Shown here: piece by piece, positions 31,527 to 39,181 of the stretch
Layout of the letters: each line of letters begins with the position of its first letter
Position numbering within the stretch: the first letter of the stretch is position 1
DNA from: Bradyrhizobium sp. CB2312
Lineage (GTDB): Bacteria > Pseudomonadota > Alphaproteobacteria > Rhizobiales > Xanthobacteraceae
Assembly (NCBI RefSeq): GCF_029714425.1
Contig: NZ_CP121668.1
Coordinates: 1,571,501 to 1,635,500 of the forward strand
Direction of reading: 5' to 3'
Length of the DNA stretch: 64,000 nt
Made by a program: the position numbers and the translations under genes
Notes under the pieces: model-generated
Seen by the model: the letters and a program-made list of their open reading frames with translations, nothing else
Told to the model about the DNA's origin: nothing
The model's database searches: none

Positions 31527-32135
31527 ATGCGCAAGATCCTCACCGTGCTGGCGGCGCTGGCCTCGCTCAGCCTCACCAATTGCGGCTACAACGCGATCCA
31601 GACCGAGGACGAGCAGATCAAGGCCAACTGGTCCGAGGTCGTGAACCAGTATCAGCGCCGCGCCGATCTCGTGCCCAACCTCGTCAACTCGGTGAAGGGC
31701 TTTGCGCAGCAAGAGAAGGACGTGCTGCTCGGCGTCACCAATGCCCGCGCCAAGGTCGGCAGCATCCAGGCAACGCCGGAAGTGCTGAACGATCCCGCCG
31801 CCTTCCAGAAATTCCAGGCCGCCCAGGGCGAGCTCTCCAGCGCGCTGTCTCGGCTCCTCGTGGTCACCGAGAACTATCCGCAGCTCAAATCGGATGCGCT
31901 GTTCAAGGATTTGATGTCGCAGCTCGAAGGCACCGAGAACCGCATCACGGTTGCCCGCAACCGCTACATCAAGGCGGTGCAGGACTATAACGTCACCATC
32001 CGCTCGTTCCCGAGCAACTTCACCGCCATGGCGTTCGGCTACAAGGAAAAGCCGAATTTCTCGGTCGAGAACGAGAAGGAGATATCGACCGCGCCGAAGG
32101 TGGATTTCAACGCCGCGCCTGCGCCGTCGAAGTAG
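31527..32135 (+). CDS. lemA: LemA family lipoprotein
   Basis: A 202-residue LemA protein. The N-terminus is a lipoprotein signal ending SLTNCGYN, where the cysteine would be lipidated. The mature part is the helical LemA core: QIKANWSEVVNQYQRRADLVPNLVN, the NARAKV heptads, and ENYPQLKSDALFKDLM, then YNVTIRSFP. It would sit at the inner or outer membrane facing the periplasm. In many bacteria lemA lies next to TPM-domain genes, as it does here with two. The role of the set is poorly defined. GGGAGA at 31515-31520 supports ATG 31527. Confidence 0.92.
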   Translation: MRKILTVLAALASLSLTNCGYNAIQTEDEQIKANWSEVVNQYQRRADLVPNLVNSVKGFAQQEKDVLLGVTNARAKVGSIQATPEVLNDPAAFQKFQAAQGELSSALSRLLVVTENYPQLKSDALFKDLMSQLEGTENRITVARNRYIKAVQDYNVTIRSFPSNFTAMAFGYKEKPNFSVENEKEISTAPKVDFNAAPAPSK

Positions 32136-32170
32136 CCGCGTTCGGCACAGATGCGCGCCCCACCCACCAC

Positions 32171-32272
32171 TGTCATTCCCCGCGAAGGCGGGGAATCCAG
32201 TACGCCGCGGCTCCTCCGTATCCCACCGGCGTCTCTGGAATACTGGATCGCCCGGTCGAGCCGGGCGATGTC
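32171..32272. repeat. Palindrome, TGTCATTCCCCGCG type
   Basis: About 100 bases: one stem CCCCGCGAAGGCGGGG and one CGCCCGGTCGAGCCGGGCG flank a centre, with ATCCAGTA and TACTGGAT as inner arms. The same plan occurs at 54739-54859 and 62378-62480. It fills the gap between lemA and the first TPM gene. Confidence 0.8.
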
Positions 32273-32300
32273 CGCGAGGGTGTGGCGGGCTCGTTCGGTC

Positions 32301-33188
32301 ATGCTCTCTCGGATTGCCCTCGCCGTCGCGCTGGTCCTCACCTTTGCCGTCCCCGCCTTTGCCGACGTCGCCGTGCCCCAGCTCACCGGCCGCGTGGTCG
32401 ACCAGACCGGCACGCTCTCCAGCAGCGACGTCGCCACGCTCACGCAGAAGCTGCGCGATTTCGAGACGCGCAAGGGCAGCCAGGTTGCCGTCCTGATCGT
32501 GCCGACGACGCAGCCGGAGACGATCGAGCAATACTCGATCCGCGTCGCGGACGCCTGGAAGATCGGCCGCAAGAAGGTCGACGACGGCGCGATCCTGGTC
32601 GTCGCCAAGAACGACCGGCATTTGCGCATCGAGGTCGGCTACGGCCTCGAAGGCGCGCTCACCGACGTCACCTCGCGGCGGATCATCGACGAGATCATCA
32701 CACCGAAATTCAGGACGGGTGATTTTGGCGGCGGTATCTCGGACGGCGTCGATCGCATGATCCGCGTCATCGACGGCGAGCCACTGCCGGTTCCTTCACC
32801 GAGCGTGAATTTTGGCAATCTGGACGACCTCGGACCGCTCTTCATCGTGACGCTGTTCGCCTCGATCGGGGTGGGCGGGTTCTTTCGCGCCATGCTGGGG
32901 CGGCTGGCCGGATCATTGGTGACCGGCGGCATCATCGCCGCGCTCGCCTGGTTCATTCTCGGCTCTTTCGCACTCGCCATGGTCCTCGGTGTCGTCGGCT
33001 TCATCATTGGGTTCATTGCCGACCTGTTCTCGGCGATGGCGCCAAGCACGAGGTCGTCGCGCGGCGGCTCCTGGTCGAGCGGCAGCTCGGGAGGCGGCTG
33101 GAGCAGCGGATCGTCGTCCAGCGACAGCGGCAGCTTCAGCGGAGGCGGTGGCAGCTTTGGCGGCGGCGGCGCCTCGGGGAGCTGGTAG
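32301..33188 (+). CDS. TPM-domain membrane protein, YgcG-like
   Basis: A 295-residue protein: a signal peptide (LSRIALAVALVLTFAVPAFA), then the TPM domain opening LTGRVVDQTGTLSSSDVATL with GSQVAVLIVPTT and YGLEGALTDVTSRRI, two hydrophobic segments at roughly 175-235, and a Ser/Gly-rich tail ending GGGGASGSW. The layout is that of TPM/YgcG proteins: periplasmic domain anchored in the membrane with a low-complexity tail. It follows lemA and overlaps no other gene; the ATG at 32301 begins right after the palindrome, with only a weak ribosome site. A second TPM gene follows by 3 bases. Confidence 0.88.
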   Translation: MLSRIALAVALVLTFAVPAFADVAVPQLTGRVVDQTGTLSSSDVATLTQKLRDFETRKGSQVAVLIVPTTQPETIEQYSIRVADAWKIGRKKVDDGAILVVAKNDRHLRIEVGYGLEGALTDVTSRRIIDEIITPKFRTGDFGGGISDGVDRMIRVIDGEPLPVPSPSVNFGNLDDLGPLFIVTLFASIGVGGFFRAMLGRLAGSLVTGGIIAALAWFILGSFALAMVLGVVGFIIGFIADLFSAMAPSTRSSRGGSWSSGSSGGGWSSGSSSSDSGSFSGGGGSFGGGGASGSW

Positions 33189-33191
33189 GTC

Positions 33192-33689
33192 ATGAGCATC
33201 AGGCGTATCACCAGGCATCTGCTCCAGCACCATTGGCGGGCGAAGCAGATATTTCCGCAAGCCGTGCTCGACCGCATCGAGCAGGCGATCAAGAGCAGCG
33301 AGACAACCCATTCCGGCCAGGTCCGCTTCGTGGTCGAAGGCGCACTCGACGGCCGACCGCTGTTCCGCAACCAGCCGGCGCGCGCGCGTGCGCTCGACGT
33401 GTTCTCGCATTTGCGGATCTGGGACACCGCGCACAACAACGGCGTCCTGATCTATCTGCTGCTCGCCGACCGCGATGTGGAGATCATCGCCGACCGCGGC
33501 ATTGATGCGAAGGTGGGTGCCGAGGGCTGGGAGAGCATCTGCCGCGCGATGGAGGCCGAGTTCGCCGCGGGCCAGTTCGAGCGCGGCGTGATCGGCGGCA
33601 TCGCCGCGGTGTCGCGGGAGCTGGCCAAGCACTTTCCGCCGGGCGGCCCGCATCCGAACGAACTGCCGGATGCGCCGGTGGTGATGTAG
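33192..33689 (+). CDS. Second TPM-domain protein
   Basis: A 165-residue protein with a TPM domain but no signal peptide or membrane helix: IEQAIKSSETTHSGQVRFVVE, then FSHLRIWDTAHNNGVLIYLLLADRDVEIIADRGI and ERGVIGGIAAV. It may be the cytoplasmic partner of the membrane TPM protein encoded 3 bases upstream. The biochemical role of bacterial TPM domains is not settled; some have been proposed as phosphatases. With lemA the three genes look like one unit. Confidence 0.86.
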   Translation: MSIRRITRHLLQHHWRAKQIFPQAVLDRIEQAIKSSETTHSGQVRFVVEGALDGRPLFRNQPARARALDVFSHLRIWDTAHNNGVLIYLLLADRDVEIIADRGIDAKVGAEGWESICRAMEAEFAAGQFERGVIGGIAAVSRELAKHFPPGGPHPNELPDAPVVM

Positions 33690-33710
33690 CCGGGGCGATA
33701 GTCCACCCCC

Positions 33711-33797
33711 CGTCATTGCGAGGAGTCCCTGCGACGAAGCAATCCAGACTGCCACCGCGGAGACATTCTGGATTGCTTCGCTGCGCTCGCAATGACG
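33711..33797. repeat. Palindrome, CGTCATTGCGAGGAG type
   Basis: An 87-base inverted repeat: CGTCATTGCGAG...GCTCGCAATGACG outside, and GAAGCAATCCAGA / TCTGGATTGCTTC inside. Copies at 39080-39160 and 57967-58053 share both arm pairs. It separates convergent genes. Confidence 0.85.
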
Positions 33798-33822
33798 GGT
33801 TTGACAGAGGCGCTCGCAAGCC

Positions 33823-34632
33823 TCAATCATCCAGCTTGTTCAGGTCCCGCACCGACTGCATGATCGGCTCGAAGTTGGAGCGCGCGTCAAGCGCGTCGAA
33901 CAATTGCGCGGTGTCTTCCAAGAGGCCATGCGAGCGTGCGATCGCAATGCGGACGTCCTCCTGCGGGGTGTCGGACAGCCGCCCATGTCCCGACAGCAGG
34001 ATCTTCGAGTCCAGCCCCTTCAGCCGTTCCAGCGACTGGATGTAGTCGGCAATGCTGCCGGAGCCGAATACGCCCATCACCCCACCCGGCATCAATGTGT
34101 CGGCGGCGAACAACAGGCCCTTGTCCTGGTCGTACAGCGTGATGCAGGCCGAGGTGTGGCCCGGCGTATGCATCACGTTGAGACGGAAATTGCCGAGGTC
34201 GATGAGATTGCCTTCCTCGAGCCAGATGTCGACATTGATCGGCACGTTCGGCTCGTTGAACATCTTGCGCAGCATCGAGAAGTCGTCGCGCAGCATGATC
34301 TTGTTGGCGGCGAGCCGGTGCGCGGCGATGAAGGTGCGGCGCTCGTTGAAGTGCCAGGCGGCGCCGATATGGTCGAGATGCTCGTGGCTCAGCACCACCA
34401 TGTCGATTGTCTCCGGCGGGCACTCGGCGAAATTCAGGCACTCCACCATCGCCGGGTAGTTCGAGGACAGGCCGACATCGATCAAGATGGTGCGCGCCGA
34501 GCCGCGCACGAGATAGGCATTGGCGGCGCGGTTGGCGAAGCGGATCTGGTAGACGTCGTCGGCGGCCTGGATCAGCGAGCAGGTGTCGTTCTTCATCAGG
34601 ACCGGAAAGGCGGTCGGCTTGCGGTCGCTCAT
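33823..34632 (-). CDS. Metallo-beta-lactamase-fold hydrolase
   Basis: A 269-residue MBL-fold protein with the full metal set: LSHEHLDHIG, the histidine of HTPGHTSA, the aspartate of FAADTLMPG and the histidine of LLSGHGRLS. It should bind two metal ions and hydrolyse a thioester, lactone, phosphodiester or similar bond. Its ATG overlaps the stop codon of the cyclic-nucleotide-binding gene upstream (ATGA, 34629-34632), so the two are translated together. The pairing suggests that the hydrolase acts under control of, or on, a cyclic nucleotide signal; this is inference. Confidence 0.85.
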   Translation of the reverse strand: MSDRKPTAFPVLMKNDTCSLIQAADDVYQIRFANRAANAYLVRGSARTILIDVGLSSNYPAMVECLNFAECPPETIDMVVLSHEHLDHIGAAWHFNERRTFIAAHRLAANKIMLRDDFSMLRKMFNEPNVPINVDIWLEEGNLIDLGNFRLNVMHTPGHTSACITLYDQDKGLLFAADTLMPGGVMGVFGSGSIADYIQSLERLKGLDSKILLSGHGRLSDTPQEDVRIAIARSHGLLEDTAQLFDALDARSNFEPIMQSVRDLNKLDD

Positions 34633-35000
34633 GATTGCGCCGCCCGATAGGTGACCGCGTTGGAGGCGCGCAGGCGTTTTGAGAGCGCATCCATCACCAT
34701 CAGCGCGAACGCCGGCTGCTGGCTGACGAGATAGACGAAGCGGGCGTGATTGATCCGCATCACCCTGGTGTTCGGCGCCGCCGCGATCGCGGTCGCCGAG
34801 CGTGCCGAGCCGTCGATCACGGCCATCTCGCCGAAGAACTCGCCCTTGCCGAGCTTGACGATGGTGGTCCTGCTCGCGCCGTTCACCTTGGCGATCTCGA
34901 CCTCGCCGTCGAGGACGACGAACAGCTCGCGGCCGGTCGAGCCCTCCTCGAAAATGACGTCATCGACACCAAACACGTTGATGCATTTCTCGATCGTCAT
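34629..35000 (-). CDS. Stand-alone cyclic-nucleotide-binding domain protein
   Basis: A 123-residue protein that is essentially one cNMP-binding beta-roll: VIFEEGSTGRELFVVLDGEVEIAK, then the phosphate-binding cassette GEFFGEMAVIDGSARSAT with the arginine-serine-alanine that contacts the cyclic phosphate. There is no helix-turn-helix as in CRP and no enzyme domain. Its stop overlaps the start of the metallo-hydrolase gene. It may be a regulatory subunit of that hydrolase. About 12 kb away in this window lies a class III nucleotide cyclase gene, though no direct link is shown. Confidence 0.87.
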   Translation of the reverse strand: MTIEKCINVFGVDDVIFEEGSTGRELFVVLDGEVEIAKVNGASRTTIVKLGKGEFFGEMAVIDGSARSATAIAAAPNTRVMRINHARFVYLVSQQPAFALMVMDALSKRLRASNAVTYRAAQS

Positions 35001-35279
35001 GGCACCCCCTTGGCACCCCCAAACGCCTTCTGGCTGACGGGACCGCCCATGTTAGCCGGAGGCCGATGACGGGCAAGCAGCCCCTTCGGCTAAGGCGAGG
35101 GTACGCCGCACAGCAGCATCGGCTGACGATTTGTTGCACGCCGCCACGCCGGTTCCATTTTCCCGACCCAATTCGGCCCCCGATGAGTTCCTAAAATTTC
35201 GGTAAGCGGGTCCGGAGGTAAGGATTTCGCAAGCAATGAAAGTTACCAAAAGGTCAATCCAGACTGGAGTATTTGAGCC

Positions 35280-36311
35280 GTGAGCGAACCAATGCCCGAG
35301 CAGGCTGCCCAGGAGACCGGCGAACAGACGAGCGTCGTCGAAGCCGCCGCGACCGCGCCGCAGGCCGTCGAGGCTGCCGCCAGCATCGAGGCCCCCTCGA
35401 TCGCCCCCGATCATGAGGCGCCGCCGAAGCCTGATCCGGTGAAAGCAGATGCCCCCAGGATCGAACCGCCCCGGATCGAGGTGCCGAAGTTCGAAGCCAA
35501 GCCCGAGACCAAGACCCAGACTAAGCCCGAAACCAAGCCCGAGCCGAAGCCCGGCAAGCTCATCGTCATGGCGCCCTCGGACCGGTCCTGGGAGCGCGAG
35601 GAGTTTGCCCCGCATGTGAAGCCGGACACCCCGCGCGCGACCAGCGACCAGCGGCGCCTGTCGGCGATGGCCGCGGTGGTCGCGATCGCCGCTTGCGTCG
35701 GTGCCATCAGCGGCGCGCTGGCGACCGCGGGCATGATGCATTTCGCAGCCCTGGCCCCGGCCCCCGCGCCGGCGCAGGTCGCGGACACCAGCGCGCTGGA
35801 ATCCTCGGTCGCCAGGATCGATGCCGACCTCGTCGCCCTCAGGGCGAATGTCGAGCACACCTCCAAGACCGGCCTCAGCCAGTTCAACCGGGCCAATGAC
35901 CGCCTCGACAAGCTCGAGAAGGCGCAGGCCGAGCCGATGGCCAAGATCGCAAGACTGTCGGAGACCGTCGACAAGCTCCGCGCCACCCCGCCCGTCGCCC
36001 CCGCACAGGCTGCGGCAGCGCCCGCCAAGGAGACCACCGGCTCGATCGCTCCGACCCAGGTTGCGACCGCGGCCGCCACACCGGCTCCCGCGCCGGCCGC
36101 GCCCAAGACCGAGGTCGGCCGCTTGCCGACGCTCGAAGGCTGGAGGCTGCGCGACGTCGCCAATGGCGGCGCACTGATCGAGGGCCGCGACGGCCTATAT
36201 GAGGTCTATGCCGGCGATCCCATTCCCGGGGTCGGCCGCGTCGATGCGATCCGTCGCCAGGACGGCCGCTGGGTGGTCGTCACCAGCAAGGGCCTGATCG
36301 TCGCGCGCTGA
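35280..36311 (+). CDS. Membrane protein with acidic N-terminus and coiled coil
   Basis: A 343-residue protein in four parts: an Ala/Glu/Pro-rich cytoplasmic head with KPETKPEPKP-type repeats (1-120), one membrane helix (about 124-150; AMAAVVAIAACVGAISGALA), a periplasmic coiled-coil segment (160-230) followed by an Ala/Pro linker, and a compact C-terminal domain (GWRLRDVANGGALIEGRDG to the end) rich in beta strands. I do not recognise a named family; the plan is that of an inner-membrane tether. The start is GTG 35280 with GGAG 10 bases ahead. A terminator follows the gene. Confidence 0.72.
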   Translation: MSEPMPEQAAQETGEQTSVVEAAATAPQAVEAAASIEAPSIAPDHEAPPKPDPVKADAPRIEPPRIEVPKFEAKPETKTQTKPETKPEPKPGKLIVMAPSDRSWEREEFAPHVKPDTPRATSDQRRLSAMAAVVAIAACVGAISGALATAGMMHFAALAPAPAPAQVADTSALESSVARIDADLVALRANVEHTSKTGLSQFNRANDRLDKLEKAQAEPMAKIARLSETVDKLRATPPVAPAQAAAAPAKETTGSIAPTQVATAAATPAPAPAAPKTEVGRLPTLEGWRLRDVANGGALIEGRDGLYEVYAGDPIPGVGRVDAIRRQDGRWVVVTSKGLIVAR

Positions 36312-36335
36312 GTCGCCAATATCTTGTTTTTAAGG

Positions 36336-36367
36336 AGGCGCTTCACCACCGTGTGAAGCGCCTTTTT
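36336..36367 (+). terminator. Rho-independent terminator
   Basis: A perfect 11-base stem AGGCGCTTCAC / GTGAAGCGCCT (36336-36346 and 36353-36363) with a 6-base loop, running into TTTTT. It stops the transcript of the coiled-coil membrane protein gene 25 bases after its stop codon. It is one of the few classical terminators in the window. Confidence 0.92.
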
Positions 36368-36404
36368 ACTTGAATAGGCTGGCACACGCGGTGTTACTGG
36401 AGGC

Positions 36405-37937
36405 ATGAGCCGCGCGTTGCGAATTCTGGTTGCTGTTGCCGCATTGGCCGGCGGCTCTGTTCCGCTTTTCGCGGCCGAGAGCGCGCTGATGCGCGGCACG
36501 GCGATCACCGATCCCGATCTGCTGAAGAAGCTAGACCAGAACGACGTGCTGACGATCCCCCGGCTGCTCTGGCCGGAGCGGAACGCGAACGTTCCGCTGA
36601 CGACCGACCAGATGTTTTCGCAACTGCCGCAGCTCAAGCAGATTCCGCCCGCGATCGACACGGAGCTCGACCGCTACGTCGCGCAGCAGAAGGCGGCCTG
36701 GCCGAGCGAGACCATCGGCGTCGGCGAAGGCTTTGACGTCCAGCTGTTCGATCGGGCCAATCTGAAATCGCCCGACACGCGCTTCGTGCTGGCCGGCATC
36801 GTCAACCGCATGGACCGCGCCTATGTCTCGGAAGAATCCTGCGGCGAGATCCGGCTGATCTATCGTCTCGCGCGTTTCGACAACAAGCCGGACGGCGGCA
36901 AGACCGCAACGCGCCTGCCGATGACGTTCAATCTGGTGATGAAGGCGAGGGACCCGCACCAGACGGATGCGAGCGGCAAGCCGCTCACCTGTGCCGAGGT
37001 CGCGCGGCGCTGGCTCGACAATGGCGACTGGCAGCGACTGATCGGCGGCAGCGTTCATCCTTCCGACGCCACGCTCGACCGCATCGAGACCAACATCCAG
37101 GTCTCCGTCGCGCCGAAATCGGCGCTGCACGATTTCCGCTCCGACTATCTGCTCAAGGTGTTCAAGTACGACGCCGCGACGAAGACGTTCGAGGAATCGA
37201 CGCTGGAGAACCAGATCGATCGCGACCGCATCGTCGCGGACGATGCGCTGCGGCGCGATTTCAAGGAATGGCTGCTCGCGCCGGATAATCTTCGCGCGTT
37301 CGATCGCGGCACCGTGCTGATCCCCGAGAAATTCCTGGCCAAGGCCGCGGTGGTGCCGACGCCCGCCGGGCTCGATGCCTCCGCGTTGCAGCCGGAATTC
37401 GGCATGATGGCAGGTGAGGGCAGGGACAATCCGGTCTTCACCGACAACGACGTGGTCGGCGCGCTGAAGCAGGCCGCCGCGCGCGGCGACATGCAGAACG
37501 TCCGCTCGGTCGCGGGCTTCCAGCGCCGCCTCAACGACGTTACCTGCGCCGGCTGCCACCAGACCCGCGGCATCGGCGGCTTCCATTTCCCGGGCGTCGA
37601 CTGGCTCGCGGACAAGCCGTCCAACTCCACCATCGTGCCGGCCTCGCCGCATTTTGTCGGCGACCAGGTCCGCCGCCGCGACATCCTGACCGCCTTCGCC
37701 GCGGGCAATCGTCCTGATTTCTCACGCGGATTTGCCAGCCGGCCGCAGACCCGCGGCAGCCAAGAGCTTGCCGGCACCGAATATCAGGACGGCTGGGGCG
37801 CGCATTGTTCCCTGCAAAATGCGGGATCGGGAACGCGGGATGAGAGTTTTACGTCATGGAGCTGTGCTAAAGGTTTGACCTGTCAGGCTGCCGCGGCCTC
37901 GCGCCGCATCGGCATGTGCTTCATCAAGACGCGTTAG
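36405..37937 (+). CDS. Exported CxxCH protein of unknown function
   Basis: A 510-residue protein with a signal peptide (RALRILVAVAALAGGSVPLFA). Most of the chain is soluble with no family I know. One CAGCH heme-binding motif (Cys381, Cys384, His385) sits in VTCAGCHQTRGIGGFHFPG, so it may be a periplasmic c-type cytochrome or a metal-binding protein. The last 50 residues carry four cysteines in HCSL...SCAKGLTC...MCF, which suggests disulfides. The gene starts 38 bases after a terminator and seems to be transcribed alone. Close relatives would need to be searched to assign it. Confidence 0.75.
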   Translation: MSRALRILVAVAALAGGSVPLFAAESALMRGTAITDPDLLKKLDQNDVLTIPRLLWPERNANVPLTTDQMFSQLPQLKQIPPAIDTELDRYVAQQKAAWPSETIGVGEGFDVQLFDRANLKSPDTRFVLAGIVNRMDRAYVSEESCGEIRLIYRLARFDNKPDGGKTATRLPMTFNLVMKARDPHQTDASGKPLTCAEVARRWLDNGDWQRLIGGSVHPSDATLDRIETNIQVSVAPKSALHDFRSDYLLKVFKYDAATKTFEESTLENQIDRDRIVADDALRRDFKEWLLAPDNLRAFDRGTVLIPEKFLAKAAVVPTPAGLDASALQPEFGMMAGEGRDNPVFTDNDVVGALKQAAARGDMQNVRSVAGFQRRLNDVTCAGCHQTRGIGGFHFPGVDWLADKPSNSTIVPASPHFVGDQVRRRDILTAFAAGNRPDFSRGFASRPQTRGSQELAGTEYQDGWGAHCSLQNAGSGTRDESFTSWSCAKGLTCQAAAASRRIGMCFIKTR

Positions 37938-38018
37938 CGCGTGATCCGAAAAAGTGCGTAGCGGTTTTTCGAAAAGATCACGCGCAAGATAAGGCCAGCA
38001 AGCGATTTTGGATGACCC

Positions 38019-38183
38019 ATGACGGATACCAGCGACGCCGACAAGGAGCGCAATCGCGAGATCGCGCGCAATGAAGAGGCCAAACAGATCACCGGCAGCG
38101 TCCGCGTCAGCACCTGGGCAGTCGCGGTGGTGGTGATCGTCGGCGGGATTTTATTTACGCTGGGCTGGCTGGCGTTGAGGTAA
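38019..38183 (+). CDS. Small single-pass membrane protein, 54 residues
   Basis: A short frame starting MTDTSDADKERNREIARNEE with a charged N-terminus, then one membrane helix (STWAVAVVVIVGGILFTLGW) and a LALR end. The charged head and hydrophobic end give a clear protein-like pattern. A longer frame on the other strand reads through the same bases but has no such pattern. GGAT at 38010-38013 is a weak ribosome site. Function unknown. Confidence 0.65.
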   Translation: MTDTSDADKERNREIARNEEAKQITGSVRVSTWAVAVVVIVGGILFTLGWLALR

Positions 38184-38228
38184 GCCGCGCTTTCTTGCGA
38201 TTGAAAGCGCGCGGAGCGAGCGCGGGGT

Positions 38229-38363
38229 TCACCTCTCCCCGCTTGCGGGGAGAGGTCGGATCGCTCTTGCGATCCGGGTGAGGGGTACCGGTCTCGCGGC
38301 GATCTCGCGTGTGGAGAGAGGCCCCTCACCCTGACCCTCTCCCCGTAAGAACAGGGAGAAGGG
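38229..38363. repeat. Palindrome, CACCTCTCCCCGC type
   Basis: Stems CTCTCCCCGCTTGCGGGGAGAG and GGATCGCTCTTGCGATCC, then GAGGGG and a CCTCACCCTGACCCTCTCCCC arm. Same family as 63832-63974 and 46466-46628. It lies between the small membrane protein and the glutathione transferase, which converge. Confidence 0.8.
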
Positions 38364-38377
38364 AAGAAACAGCAACC

Positions 38378-39025
38378 TCACTTCGCGTAATTCACCATCC
38401 GTTTTCCCGGCAGCAGCTCATACGCCGATTTCCAGCCAGGCAGCGCCGCCATGCGACCGAGCCAGGCATGGATGGCGGGATGGCTCGCCGCGAAATCGAA
38501 ACCGTGCTCGTCGCTGGGATAGTGCAGATACGCCATCATCGAGATGTCCGCGACCGTCGGCCTGGCGCCGATCGCGAAGGCGTTGTGCTGGAGATGGCCC
38601 TCGAGAATGCCGAGAAAGTCGTCGAGCCGCCGGCGGAAATGCTTCAGCACCTGCGGATCGTTTTTCTCGGTGAAGGCCCGCATGAAGCGATAGGTCGCCA
38701 TGTAGCCGGTGAGCTTGTGGTTGTCCCAGAACAGCCAGCGCAGCAGCTCGAATTTTTCATCCTCGGTCTCGGCGCCGAAGCGGCCATATTGTTCGGCGAG
38801 CTTCAGCAGGAGCGGCGCGGTCTGCGTCATCTTCACACCGTCGATATCGAGCACGGGAATCTCGCCCATCTCGTTGACGGCCTTGCGCCATTCCGCCGTG
38901 CGCGTGACGCCGCCGCCGAAATCGGTCCACACCGGCTCGAACGTCTCGCCGCACAGCGTCAGCATCAGCGCCAGCTTGTAGCTGTTGCCGGATTCCGGGA
39001 AGTAGTGCAGGCGGTAGCTGGGCAT
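38378..39025 (-). CDS. Glutathione S-transferase
   Basis: A 215-residue GST: thioredoxin-like N-terminal domain with YFPESGNSYKLALMLTLCGE and the cis-proline loop EIPVLDIDG, followed by TQTAPLLLKLAEQY, then an all-helical C-terminal domain with the RPTVADISMMAYLH capping motif. It would conjugate glutathione to an electrophile or isomerise or reduce a substrate; the class is not clear by eye. A palindrome follows on each side, and it seems to be transcribed alone. Confidence 0.9.
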   Translation of the reverse strand: MPSYRLHYFPESGNSYKLALMLTLCGETFEPVWTDFGGGVTRTAEWRKAVNEMGEIPVLDIDGVKMTQTAPLLLKLAEQYGRFGAETEDEKFELLRWLFWDNHKLTGYMATYRFMRAFTEKNDPQVLKHFRRRLDDFLGILEGHLQHNAFAIGARPTVADISMMAYLHYPSDEHGFDFAASHPAIHAWLGRMAALPGWKSAYELLPGKRMVNYAK

Positions 39026-39079
39026 GGGACCTCACGGCATTTGTGTTTTGCCGATTGTTATAGCGAGATCGCTCCACAT

Positions 39080-39160
39080 CGTCATTGCGAGCGCAGCGAA
39101 GCAATCCAGCAATGCATCCGCGGAAAGACTCTGGATTGCTTCGCTGCGCTCGCAATGACG
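39080..39160. repeat. Palindrome, CGTCATTGCGAGCG type
   Basis: An 81-base copy of the family at 33711-33797 and 57967-58053, with CGTCATTGCGAG ends and GAAGCAATCCAG / CTGGATTGCTTC inner arms. It lies between the CoA transferase and GST genes. Confidence 0.85.
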
Positions 39161-39181
39161 GAGTTTGCGGAGACGATGGGG

